From assembly GCF_000787575.1 (NCBI RefSeq), contig NW_012236531.1, positions 1,201,396-1,265,395 on the forward strand: a DNA stretch of 64,000 nucleotides. Reading direction: 5' to 3'. A model generated the notes under the pieces. The model did no database searches, had not been told where the DNA came from, and saw nothing but the letters and a program-made list of their open reading frames with translations. Positions within the stretch are counted from its first letter, which is position 1; each line of letters begins with the position of its first letter. Positions 46,629-57,600 of the stretch are shown piece after piece. The stretch is from Acytostelium subglobosum LB1. Lineage: Eukaryota > Evosea > Eumycetozoa > Acytosteliales > Acytosteliaceae. Both the position numbers and the translations under genes were made by a program.

Positions 46629-47829
46629 CTAACTTGACTTCTTCTTGTCGATGTTGTTGCCTACAGTTGTTGTTGTCCTATGTCCACTCTTTGTTACGTT
46701 GCCATTACCATTGCCATTGCTGATTTCCCTCTCTTGCTTTGTTGAGCTCCATTTAGCCATGTATATTTGAACGGTTGTGACAAAGTTGCCAATTGACAGT
46801 ATGACAAAGATGATGCCCATGACGGCCACCTGCCACTCCAACGACTTTGCCGAGTACAACAAGAATGTGACACCATTAAACAACTCAAAGCAATGTACCA
46901 GAATGAGGAATGGCAATAAGAACAGTGCGCTAGGTGTCCAACCAGGATCGCTAATCATCTGTTGTTGGTAAGTGCGAGTAGAGTATGTGTTAGTATGAGC
47001 AAGGACATGTCCATGTGGACAAAGGGATAACATGATACTTTACATTCTCTCCAGTGACATCCATTATGTTTGCTTTGCCCATTGCTGTTAACTTGTAAAG
47101 TTGCCCTTGTTGATATTTGCTGGAAAGGATCTGGACAAGACCTTGGAGACCAGAGATGTAGGTCAGCTGAGGCAGGAAGTGTGTGAACGACGCAGAGTAG
47201 GGTGGCCAGAGCAGGTTGGTGAGCGAGCCAGCGATGGACATGTAGTGATGTGTGATCCACCATGGTCGGATGGACGAGCCGTTGACCAGAAGGATGTTCT
47301 CGCGCAGCGCCAGAGTGACGTAATAGTACAGCATCCATATCTGCCATGTGGTCATGATGAATGTGTTGCTGGGGAACAGCAGCAGCAAGACGACAAAGCC
47401 GAGGAACTGGGGATTGGTCTTGGACTTGAACTTCTCGTACTCGGTCTTGAGACGGAAGCGCTCGCCCTCGCGATAGTGCTTCACGTTGACCTGGCCCAGG
47501 AAGAGACGGACAAACATGCTGCCCGTCTCGGGCAGGAACGTCTTTTTCGACTGTTTGATCGTGTTGCGGATGTCGCCAATCTTGCTCTTCATTTCGCTGG
47601 CCTCCTCCGAGCTGGGCAGAGCGGGCAGACGACGTGCGAGCTGGTTGGTGGCCTTGTCCTGCTTGTCCAACGTGCTGCATATCTCGTCCAAGTTTTTGAA
47701 GCCAGCATTGATCTGCTCCTTGAAATTGTAGCCCTTCTCCTTCAACGTTGCCTGACTCTTCTCCAAGTCATTTATCTCTTTCTGCAGTTCAAATAACTCC
47801 TTTTCATTTGCACTCATAATTGATTCCAT
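46629..47829 (-). CDS. TMEM120-like (TMPIT) membrane protein
   Basis: Exons 47044-47829 and 46629-46958 with an 85-nt intron; 371 aa. The N-terminal ~110 residues form a coiled coil (ELFELQKEINDLEKSQATLKEK); after LPETGSMFVRLFLGQVNVKHYREGERFRLKTEYEKFK come about six membrane segments, including FLGFVVLLLLFP, MLYYYVTLALRENILLVNGS and WWITHHYMSIAGSLTNLLWP. This is the TMEM120 family pattern, with conserved LRENIL and the histidine-bearing helix. Mammalian members sit in the nuclear envelope/ER and bind coenzyme A; a lipid-metabolic role is the leading idea. A Lys/Ser-rich hydrophilic tail ends the protein. The start could also be the Met five codons downstream. Confidence 0.92.
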
Positions 47830-48614
47830 TTGGAGATAATCAATTATCTCTCTCTAACTCTAATAGATAAGTATGTAGAATGAATACTTGGGTTTGATTG
47901 ATTGATTGATTGATTGATTGGGTGAATGAATGATTGAGTGGTGTGTTGTGTGAATGAATGAAAGGATGTTGTGTGAGTCACTCACTGACTTTACTTTGGG
48001 TCAAGATCTGTGTGTGTTTATGTGTGTGTACAAGTGTATTTGAATGAATGAAAGGATGAATGTTTAGTGGTTGTCAACTAAAGTGAGGCTAGCATGATAT
48101 ATGAGATATAAGATATTTTGAATGTTATTGAGCAGGGTCCAATGACATCTCCATCTACTTTATAACACAACTCAAACAACAATGTTCAACAACACACACA
48201 TTTGACAAGAAGGTTCCCATGCTTGCAAATCAATTCCCTTTTATGGAAATTTGTGTGTTTATATTGAAACCTGTGTTCAGTTCACCTTTCTTTCTTCTCA
48301 ATTCACTTGTCTTGTAATTCACTGTGGTGCTGTTTGATACCAAAGTAAGGGATGGTATGATACCTCTTTCCGTCGTCCGGTCGTGATGGCTGGACCCGCT
48401 GAATCATCGCAAGTACATCCATCAATAATAATTTATGTTGAGATAATGATTGTCTACATGACCTTGAATTTTGGAACTTCTAAGAAAAATATCTCTATTC
48501 CCTGTTTTAAAAGTTTGGGCGCTAATAGTCATCATCAAATGAACAAATAATATTATACCTAACAACTAAATATAAATACATCATACATATATATATATAT
48601 ATATATTACATACA
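47830..48614. other. Divergent spacer between TMEM120-like and macrodomain genes
   Basis: 785 bp. Contains TTGA runs (47893-47921), GTGT-rich DNA near 48010-48040, and a short GC-richer patch near 48340-48410. AT dinucleotides precede the macrodomain start. No gene or convincing RNA seen. Confidence 0.5.
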
Positions 48615-51378
48615 ATGTCTAACTTTAAAGCATCATTTATGAAGGACTTGAGTGCTAATCCACAACATAGTACACAGAAGAGTAGTCAATATAATACACC
48701 ACCAAAGACAACAACATCAGCAACAAACAATCTAGATCACGATGATGACTTTGATACATCTATCAGTGGATTCAACGATGATTATAATGATGACAATACA
48801 ACAACTACAGTGTCAACATCATCAACATCAACATCAATGAAGAGGAAGAATGGTATGTTGAGTGTGATTGATTGATTGGATGGATGATCTCGAGATCACT
48901 AACACAATATAGAAGATGGAGATATCTTTCAACCATTGAAGAAACAGACGACTTATGTTGACTTGGATGATACTACAAACGATGATAATAATAATGGTGG
49001 TGATGCTAATCAGAGCTTCTCATTCGGACTTGATGATGCTGACGACCAAGTCGATCCACCTCCAGTCGACATTGATGATATGTTGGCACAGAGACAGGCT
49101 CTCTTGGATGATGATGATGACTTTGTTGCAACAACAAAGAAGCCTACATCGACCACGACTACATACACTGCCACTTGGTCTTGGAAGAATGATAATGGTG
49201 ATTATGTCATCTACAAACCTGATGTGTGTAAGCGCATTGAGGATGCATACGCTGCTCAGCCCAAGGGCAACTTCAAGGTGGACTCTGAGAGATTGATCGA
49301 CTTTGGCAAGATGATCCAGAGAAGAATTGACAATCCAAACAAGATACGTCAGGTCAAGAGAGAGTTGAGCAAGGCCACCACCAGTGGTGCCCCCGCCTCA
49401 AAGCCCTCAACATCGACTTTTGGATCAAAGCCAACAACCACAACCTCTAATGTGTCTGCCATCAAGAAGCCAACAAACTCTGTTCCAACAACGTTCACTC
49501 CTCCACAGAACAAGCCGAGCAACAATGGAGGTGGTGGCTCGAACTCATCATCCACATCAACATCTTCAACATCATCGTCTGCTAGACCAACTGCGCCAGA
49601 TCCAATGGCATTCTGGAGTTGGAAAGGAGACCTGGGATGGAACATCTACGAGGAGGGACTGAGTGTGAAGATTGAGGAAGCATTCGTCAACAACAAGAAG
49701 AGAGTTCAGATTGACGACGACAGATACATCGACTTGGAGTACAATGCACAGAAACGTTATGATGATATCAATAAGATGAGACCAATCAAGAGAGAGATCA
49801 GAGGTCAGCAATCATCATCCTCCTCGTCATCATCGTCATCCTCGAATCAACAGGCCACTACGACAACCAAACCATCGACACCAAAGCAGCCCACTCAGTC
49901 GTCTTCGTCTTCTTCCTCCTCAAACAAGAGCAACGCTCCTCCTCCCGCCAAGACTGGCTCAACAATCACATCATTCTTCTCCAAGACCAATCAATCATCA
50001 TCAAGCGGCACCACGCCAAAGAAGGACAACAATGTCAGCACAGACAAGAGCGACAAGATTGGCAAAGGACGTGGCCAGTGGAAATGGCTCTCGGACAATG
50101 GTTGGGTTGAGTACAGTGGCGAGGTGAGCGAGGTCATTGAGGGTGGCTTCTTTGCCAACGTGGCGGATCTGGTCATCACCGTTGCACCAGGTGAGAAAAG
50201 GTTAATCGACTACAAATCAATGCTACAAAGAAGATTGGACGATCCAGAGTTGAAGAGGTCCATCAAGAGATATGTCGACCTGAATCCAATGTCTTTGGCC
50301 AACAAGCCCAAGGACTCGCCAAAGAAGAAGCCCACATATCCGGTGTACAATGACGATGACTTTATCGATGCACCATCAAGTCCATACGACAGCAACACAG
50401 ATGACATCGACCTTGATGACCCAGTATGTATATCAAACTCGCACACAACCTTGTCTCCCTTACTTACCCTTCTTGTCCTCACCCATAGTACTTCCTACAA
50501 AGAAAGAGAGCACTTTACAAGTGTGGAGACGAATATGTCGAGCTGGACAACATACAGAGTTGGTTCGAGTTGATTGAGGAGAAGAGAGCAAAGTTCAAGA
50601 TTCAAAGTCAGACAATATTCCCTCCAAATGGCAAGCTCAATCAAAAGATATCACTTTATGGGTATGTACATTGGTACTCACTCATTCATCCATATTCATA
50701 CATACTTACTATTGTGGACTGATCATTTAGAGGTGATATTACAACATTGGAGATAGATGCCATTGTGAACGCCGCAAGAACTTCATTGCTCGGAGGTGGT
50801 GGAAGTAAGTATATCAGTGTGGCTGTCAGACATGGACATGTTACTAACTTTGTTTGTACTCACTCACTCTTTAGTCGATGGTGCTATTCATAGAGCAGCT
50901 GGACCAGGACTGCTCAGGGAGTGTGAATCATTGAATGGATGCAAGGTTGGCCAATCAAAGATAACAAAGGGATACAGGCTACCAGCCAAATATATCGTAT
51001 GTACTCTGGAATGCGAACCAATCCAAGTTGGCACGAATGACCAATCAACTAACCAAACCCACACACAATGACGATTAGATACATACTGTTGGACCAATGG
51101 ATGCCAACTCTGATGCACTCAAGAGTTGTTACAAGACAACGATGGGACTCATGTTGGAGAATCAGATACGTACCGTGGCGTTGTGTTGTGTTGCCACAGG
51201 TGTCTATGGATTCCCAGCCGAGGAGGCAGCACATATCTCCATCCGTTACGTCCGTGAGTGGCTACAACTCAATCACAACAAGGTGGACAGGATCATCTTC
51301 TGTGTCTTCACCACTGAAGACTACAAGATCTATGGCAAGTTATTGCAGACCTACTTCCCTGTGCATCCAGAGGCATAA
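48615..51378 (+). CDS. Triple-WWE macrodomain protein (MacroD-type)
   Basis: Six exons: 48615-48852, 48913-50423, 50489-50661, 50731-50804, 50875-50996 and 51079-51378; 805 aa with all phases closing. Acidic/Asn-rich N-terminus; three WWE domains (about residues 175-240, 330-395 and 475-545), each with WSW or WKW...GW..Y and a basic RRxDxxxK end; then a macrodomain (about 610-800): [63 protein letters not shown] modules bind iso-ADP-ribose of poly(ADP-ribose); MacroD-type domains remove or bind ADP-ribose, so the protein probably acts on ADP-ribosylated targets. Oddity: the family's NAAN reads NAAR here, replacing an Asn implicated in MacroD hydrolysis, while the Asp of GGGG(V/I)DG is kept. 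Confidence 0.93.
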
Positions 51379-51499
51379 TAATAATAAAGTAAAGTATTCC
51401 TTGTATGGAGGTTTGATCGATGAAACGATGGATGGTATGATTGATTCATACAGAGTGAAGTTTATTGGATGTGCGCTGGCGGGCTGGCGAACGGCGGAC

Positions 51500-51892
51500 T
51501 TAGAGCTCACGGACCAAACGGGATCTCCATGGGCACCACTTGCTACCTGGAAGGAGTTCACCACCAACCTCGGCGAGGTGCTCGTCGACGTAGGAGATTG
51601 AGGCGTCACAGGCTTCAGCGGCAAAGTCAAAGAACTTGATGGTGGTGGTGTTGAGTTGGTAGTTCCACTCGTAGTTGTAGAAGGCTGCCTCCTTGATGAC
51701 GTTGCCCATGATGTGTGGTCTCTCGGTGGTGGCCTTGGTGATCAAGTCACGTGCGTGTTGGATGTTGGTTGGGTCGGTCAACTTGATGGTGAACTCATCA
51801 ACACCATCAGTGAAGACAAAGTAGGAGTTTCTGGCTTGGGACAATGCGACGGTGATCAGCAACAAAGCTGCAACAATTTGGAAGGACTTCAT
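51500..51892 (-). CDS. Small secreted BP74-N-like protein
   Basis: Single exon, 130 aa. Signal peptide of about 20 residues (LLLITVALSQA). The mature part opens NSYFVFTDGVDEFTIKLTDPTNIQHARDLI and ends ISYVDEHLAEVGGELLPGSKWCPW, which I recall as the pattern of the BP74 N-terminal domain found in dictyostelids and some bacteria; the family name is from memory. Only a few Cys; no membrane segment after the signal. Probably secreted or vesicular. Convergent with the macrodomain gene (121 bp between stops). TTGA repeat just upstream of the start. Confidence 0.7.
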   Translation of the reverse strand: MKSFQIVAALLLITVALSQARNSYFVFTDGVDEFTIKLTDPTNIQHARDLITKATTERPHIMGNVIKEAAFYNYEWNYQLNTTTIKFFDFAAEACDASISYVDEHLAEVGGELLPGSKWCPWRSRLVREL

Positions 51893-52661
51893 TTTAGTAT
51901 TTGATTGATTGATTGATTGATTAATTGATAAAGTAATAATTTAATATTTGATCGAATGATTATTAAAGCTGGAAATAGGTCCTATTTATAATATGTTGCG
52001 GTATGAGTTAATTAATTTAATCCAGTCCTAATATTATTAGGATATTTAGTTATAAGTCTATTTATAAATATGACCCAACAATGAAGGGTTATTCCGATGT
52101 CTCAAAGGTAATGTATAGGTTATAACTTGGTGATATGATTGATTTTGATTGACTTGTTACCTTTGATGAACAACTTGGCAGCCTATCACCTCGTTTCGTG
52201 TTTTGTCTGAAAGTCGGGAGTTGTCCAAAATGATCACCAAAATAAGGGACATACCCCTTTGATTTCGCTATCCGATGATTATCTTTGCACTTCACTCAGG
52301 TATGTTGGTTTCCCAACTAGTTATATGTCCTGTCTGTTGATATTCATATAATCCCTTAACTGAATAATATCAATTAATAAGCTCTGATTGGTGATGGAAA
52401 ATGAACAATTCAAATATGAGAGTGGAAATGAGACTTTGATAAGTTAGAGTATTAGGGTATACTATGTCTTTTAAATAAATACCAAATAGAAGATCAGTCA
52501 ACTAAGTAGTATCCTTCCTGTCCTTGTCTTACTTTGTTTGAGTTTGATCGATTTGATGAAGTTGGGAAAATGACCCACAAACTATTTGATCTTGAATATT
52601 CATTGTTGATGATGAACTCACTGACGAAGAACATGTACATAAGATATATAGTCAGAGAGAT
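51893..52661. other. AT-rich spacer
   Basis: 769 bp, divergent spacer between the BP74-like gene and the small gene at 52662. TTGA repeat at 51901-51923. Open frames at 52089-52295 and 52494-52754 (-) show no protein character. No further feature. Confidence 0.5.
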
Positions 52662-53027
52662 ATGACGACAATCACTGCGACTATATCGATAAAGGAAGAT
52701 GATACTGGTGATGATGTACATCAGACACTGACGATTCAATCGACTGGGCAACAAGATGTATCTGACGAGTCACTCACAAAGGAGTACGAAGAGACTATCA
52801 TTGGTGGCCCATTCCATTCAATGATCAAAGAGATACACTCAATACAAGATCATACCAATAGGGAGTTGACTGTACATGTAAATAAGATGAAGGATGATCT
52901 GAAACAGCAACAACAACAACAACAGAAAGTATCAAATGACAACAACAATAAAGGCAACAAGAGGACACAGAAGCAAGGTACTCAGAAACAGAAGAGTGGC
53001 AGTGATAAAAAGAACAAAGTAAACTGA
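52662..53027 (+). CDS. Small hypothetical protein with acidic start and basic tail
   Basis: Single exon, 121 aa. A folded-looking middle (GGPFHSMIKEIHSIQDHTNRELTVHVNKMKDDL, written here only as its core from GGPF to MKDD) is followed by a Gln run and a Lys/Asn-rich tail. The central helix resembles that of Gon7-like KEOPS subunits (PF...hydrophobic helix...N..L), but the match is weak and judged by eye. Homopolymer tracts are typical of real dictyostelid coding sequence. Start is the first Met after an AT-rich leader. Confidence 0.5.
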   Translation: MTTITATISIKEDDTGDDVHQTLTIQSTGQQDVSDESLTKEYEETIIGGPFHSMIKEIHSIQDHTNRELTVHVNKMKDDLKQQQQQQQKVSNDNNNKGNKRTQKQGTQKQKSGSDKKNKVN

Positions 53028-53511
53028 TAACATGTATGGCCTTGAGCGATAGGCTGGCCAGCATCCGACCTCAGTGTAAACATCTCATGACTAACACCAT
53101 CAATCACGATGACATGATCCACAGGATGAACCAATGAACGAATGACGAATATGTATAGAAAGCAAGCGACTCAATCGATGGTCGGACAGGCAACAAATAA
53201 ACATGAGGCGAACTATCACCTCATTCTCGACTCGATCAATCAATGACAAACAGACTTGGGGAAGGATAGATGACGCTGGCGCATCCCTGCCGGATAGGCA
53301 TATATGGGGATGCTTAGTTGGACATTAAGTCGATTTATTGCTAATCTACATGATTGATTGAATGGTACTTATGTACAAATGGTGGAGAAGATGGCTTGTG
53401 ACTAATGGATGGAGGTGGATAGTCATTCAGTTAGTAACAAGTTGTGGAAGTGGTTCAAGAGACTCAAAGAGTTATACATACATTGATGGTTGGTGAAGTA
53501 GGCAAGTAGGT
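53028..53511. other. Spacer with a stem-loop
   Basis: 484 bp between convergent small genes. A stem-loop at 53281-53313 has a 7-bp outer stem (GCATCCC/GGGATGC) and a 4-bp inner stem (TGCC/GGCA). No gene seen. Confidence 0.4.
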
Positions 53512-54105
53512 CTATTGATGGCGACTGGTGTGGAGGATCTCCTCGAGCTCCTCGACATTCATATCGCCCAACGATTCCTCGTGGTATCGCCCGTCGACAT
53601 TGGTCTTCATGATCTCCTTTATCAGCCATATCCTGGTGAAGTTGGCACTCTTGGACAGGCCTTTGCCGCCACTGCCACTGCCACTATTGGCTCTACACAG
53701 TGAGTTGACTTGAATCTCATTAAAGTTGGATGTGGTGGAGGTTGTGGCCGCAGCATCATCTGACTGGCCAATCGTTTGGCCTGGTCTTGGTGTTGTGGTT
53801 GGTGTTGTTGTTGTTGGGGATGGGGATGATGTTTGAGTTGGAGTAGGAGTAGGAGTTGGAGTTGGAGTTGGAGCTTCCAGGTTGTGATTGAATCTCTTAT
53901 GTTGGGATGGACACGTGGATGATATATATGAAAGGATCATGTCATACATCCTTAATAGCTTCCCAACGAACTTGTTCATGTGGTCATAGATGTCTTCACT
54001 CAAGTATTTGTTGAGGTCCATCAGTAGTCGCCTCAGTGGTGATGGTCCATCATTAATGGTTGGCATCTCCAACCCATTGTCATTTCTATGTTGAGGATCC
54101 ATCAT
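53512..54105 (-). CDS. Hypothetical Thr/Pro-rich protein
   Basis: Single exon, 197 aa, no family recognised. Residues 20-68 are helical and hydrophobic in register (LRRLLMDLNKYLSEDIYDHMNKF); a PT repeat (PTPTPTPT) and Ser/Gly-rich linker follow; the last 40 residues are again ordered (FTRIWLIKEIMKTNVDGRYHEESLGDMNVEELEEIL). The two conserved-looking ends around a low-complexity middle support a real gene. An ATGT repeat precedes the start. Confidence 0.55.
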   Translation of the reverse strand: MMDPQHRNDNGLEMPTINDGPSPLRRLLMDLNKYLSEDIYDHMNKFVGKLLRMYDMILSYISSTCPSQHKRFNHNLEAPTPTPTPTPTPTQTSSPSPTTTTPTTTPRPGQTIGQSDDAAATTSTTSNFNEIQVNSLCRANSGSGSGGKGLSKSANFTRIWLIKEIMKTNVDGRYHEESLGDMNVEELEEILHTSRHQ

Positions 54106-54654
54106 TTGTATGTATGTATGTATGTATGAATGAATGATTGTATGTATATAAATGTACGATGACAGATAGTATTTGTATGATTGTTGTGACCTATTAATTA
54201 ATAAATCTTGTTTAGGGCTAGCCTTGTTTGTTAATGTTTGGATTGGTGCATGGATGAATGAATGAATGGATGGCTGGATGGAAGGATGTCATCAACACAA
54301 ATGAGTGTGCATAGACTATCTTCACTCCTGATGGTATGGATGCCAACCTTTCTCAGTTTCGTGTGTGTGAGTGAATGAGGAGTTGTTTATTGATAATGAT
54401 TATTATCAATTTTTATCGCCTTTGATCATCCACAAGGGGTCTATCCCTTGCAAAGATGACCACAGCGTGTCCTTTTAAATTATTATTAATTTTGGGCCTC
54501 AATTAGATTGTTTTTAGGTATGGGGGTTTATTCGTTTGATCAATTCAGCGAACCACCTCCGTTCATTGGTTGAGTCCACGACCCTTCACACAATGCATTT
54601 GGATGTGAACTGTCGACTGAACCAAACAATCCAGTACGCACACATTGGGAATGA
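54106..54654. other. Spacer between hypothetical gene and MED12 3' end
   Basis: 549 bp. ATGA/GGAT low complexity near 54255-54285, AT-rich DNA, then the MED12 3' flank. No gene supported. Confidence 0.5.
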
Positions 54655-57600
54655 TCACACTGCTCTTGTCTTCTTGGTCGCTTGTTGGAATTGTTGCTGT
54701 TGTTGTTGCTGCTGTAACAAGGTTGAAGAGTTGGGTGGTGCGATATTGGTAGTCGATGGTGGCGTTGTGGCATTGACTGACCCTGGCATTGTTGGAGTCG
54801 TCGTTGATACCATTGGTGGAGTCTGTGTTTGAGGCGCTGGTACTTGTTGCATGTTGGTATAGGGTCTCTTCAAGTTGTTGTTGTTGCTGTTGGGTTTGGC
54901 AGGACTGTCCTTGGACATTGGCGGCGGGACGACTGATGGCTTGCCAAAGTTTTGGCCCTGGTTGGACGGTGGCGTTGTTTGATTGGACATGTCCATGGAC
55001 ATGGGCGAAGTGGGCTCTGACGGCATGTTCCTTCCCTTGGAGGGGAACGATGACTTGCTGTACGTGAGCTCCTTGCGTTCCATACGCACGCCTCCAAACA
55101 TTGATGGCGACAGGGGTGTGTCGGCGTAGTCCTCCAACAGATTCCAAGGATCAAGCTGCACAACCGTTGACTTTATCTCTTGAGGACGGACAGCATTGGA
55201 AGTGCCAAGGTTCTGCAGTGATTGAGGTGGCAGCACGATCTGATAGTTGCCAATGGGTGGCACGGCTGGTATGAGGAAGGATATCTGTCGCTCAATGCGC
55301 GCCAGATAGTATGCGGGGAACTGATCCTTGATCTGCTGGAAGTGCTCATGGANNNCGCGCCTCTTGATCATGGGTTTGGGATCGGGTGGCAATGGTTGTT
55401 GCTGTTGTTGTTGGAGTTGCTGCTGGACCGGTGTGACGGGTAACTGTTGCTGGATCGCCTGCTGATCATACTTGTCTGAGAGCAATAGATCCAGGATCGT
55501 GAGGATCACGTTAAAGAAGTCGTATTCCTCGTCTGATTGAATGATCGAGCGCGATAGCAGTGAGAGCAGTGCGATGGACAGCTCCTCAATCTTGCACTCG
55601 GTCTTGGCGAGCTTGATCGTGTTGCACAGCGGTATGAGGAAGGAGATGCGCATTGACAACGAGTTGAGGACGAGTTCGACCAGCTCGGCAGGCAGGTTGA
55701 CCGCGTCGTAAAGCCGAGTGTTGTTGAGGAATTGGTTCAATTGTCTGAGCAACGAGACGGCAAAGCCCTGTAGCAGAGGGCTGGATGGCTCGTACGATGA
55801 CAATATATTGATGATCAACTCTGTGAAGGACTTTTGCAACAACAACTCATCCTTCTTGTTGTTCGTCCTTTCCTTTTGGCTGGGTCTATTGGATTGGAAT
55901 AGTTCCAGAGTTAGTATAATTGATTGATTGATCGATTGATTGACGAACCTTTTGCGAACGGGTAGATTGGAGAGGATATGAGAGAAGAGGTAGAGTTTGG
56001 ACTCTGGCGCGATGAACGATGACTCTTCGTACTGAGACTCCATGATGATGGTGGTCAGCTTGACCAACTCATTGCGAACAGTCTGTGGGAGGTAGATGAA
56101 CAGCTTCTCGTAAAGGAAGATCTTCTCCCAGCCCTTGTTCTGCTCAAAGTGACACAGGATGAACTGTGTGAGGATGGACTCGGGTGTGTTGGCCGGGGAC
56201 GTCTGCGACGACGAGGACGTCTGCATAGCATTGCCAAGCTGTGGCGATTGAGATGGCGAGCGGATAGGCGGCGTAGTCTGCATTGGTGGCAGTGACTGCC
56301 ACTCATCAAGCAGCAGGCGCAGCTCCATGTAGCTGAGATGGATGTACCAGTAGCAGTTGAATGAGTTTGACAATGTGTTGTTGATCACCTGGTAGGCATA
56401 GTTGATGACATTTTCTGGCCGCAGTCGCTCGAATGTTGGCTGAACAGAGTTGTTGTCGAATGATGATGTAGTGGCCGTTGTTGTCGTTGTGTCGGTCATC
56501 TTGATATTGCCAATGATGAGATTGAATAGATAGCGACTGGTGACGGGGTCGAGGTTCATGGTCTTCATCGACTCGATGTGTCGTTGTGAGTCGACCAAGA
56601 ATACATGTTTGTAGTCAGCATCTGTGAGTATCAGCTTGATATCATTAAGCAACTGAGTATGAATGTCAACGTTTCCAGTGTGACCATGTCCATTGGTTGT
56701 GCCACTGCCACTGCCACTGCTGTTTGTGCTCTTCTCAAAATAGTCGTAGAGCTTGCAGAGCGTGGGGAAGAGCTGGGCCAGTGCTTGGGTCTTGTCCGGT
56801 GCCATCACAGAGAGTACGGGCAGGAACTCAATCACAGCATTGGATGAATTGTTGTAACATAACAACACCTGTATCATCTTGATAATGAAGCCTAGTTGTT
56901 GTGGATCATATTGTTGCTGTTGTTGTTGGTCCTGTTGATTGAGATCATGTGGTAGGAATGTGGATATGGCTGGCAGGATGGCAACAGAGAGTAGTGTGTT
57001 GGCGTCAATGTACTGCATGACGACCAGTGAGATCAATAGTGACGACATTGGATCAAACAAGGTCGCCAATTGAGATGATTGATTTGCGGACTGGACCCAC
57101 GTAGTCAGGTGGGTCTTGAACAAACGGCAGAACAACTCTGGATGATTAAAGTCCACCGGATATCCAATAGACAAGCAAGAGAGGAATGTGGCGTACGGGT
57201 TGATGCGATTGATAGGCATTGGTAATGGTTGGCTAAAGGATGGCGAATAGGGGAGAGTGTCAGGGCCATGTTGGGGGAGGGGGTAGGACAAATGATACTT
57301 ACTCAAGTTGTCCAAGAATTGCATTGATGAACTCTGATGCAATGTCCTGTTGAGTGAAGGATTGCTCCATTGGTTGAATGATGTTGGTATCGAATGTCCT
57401 TAACATTTGAATAGTGCTCATGTGTATGTTGTCGTCGACTGATGATGATGCACCATGCTCGCGACTTGCCACCTGTTGTTGCATAAAGTCATTCAGCAGA
57501 CTTCTGCAATGACCTTGCAACACAGACTTGTCAAGCATCGATTCGTCAGATGTCTGATGTGAGTGAGGCGAGTTAGTATGGTTGTGAACGGAAGTCCTCG

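Noticed and set aside
54540-54832. Plus-strand open frames opposite the MED12 C-terminus
   Set aside because: Cys/Val runs are the antisense of Gln/Asn repeats in MED12.
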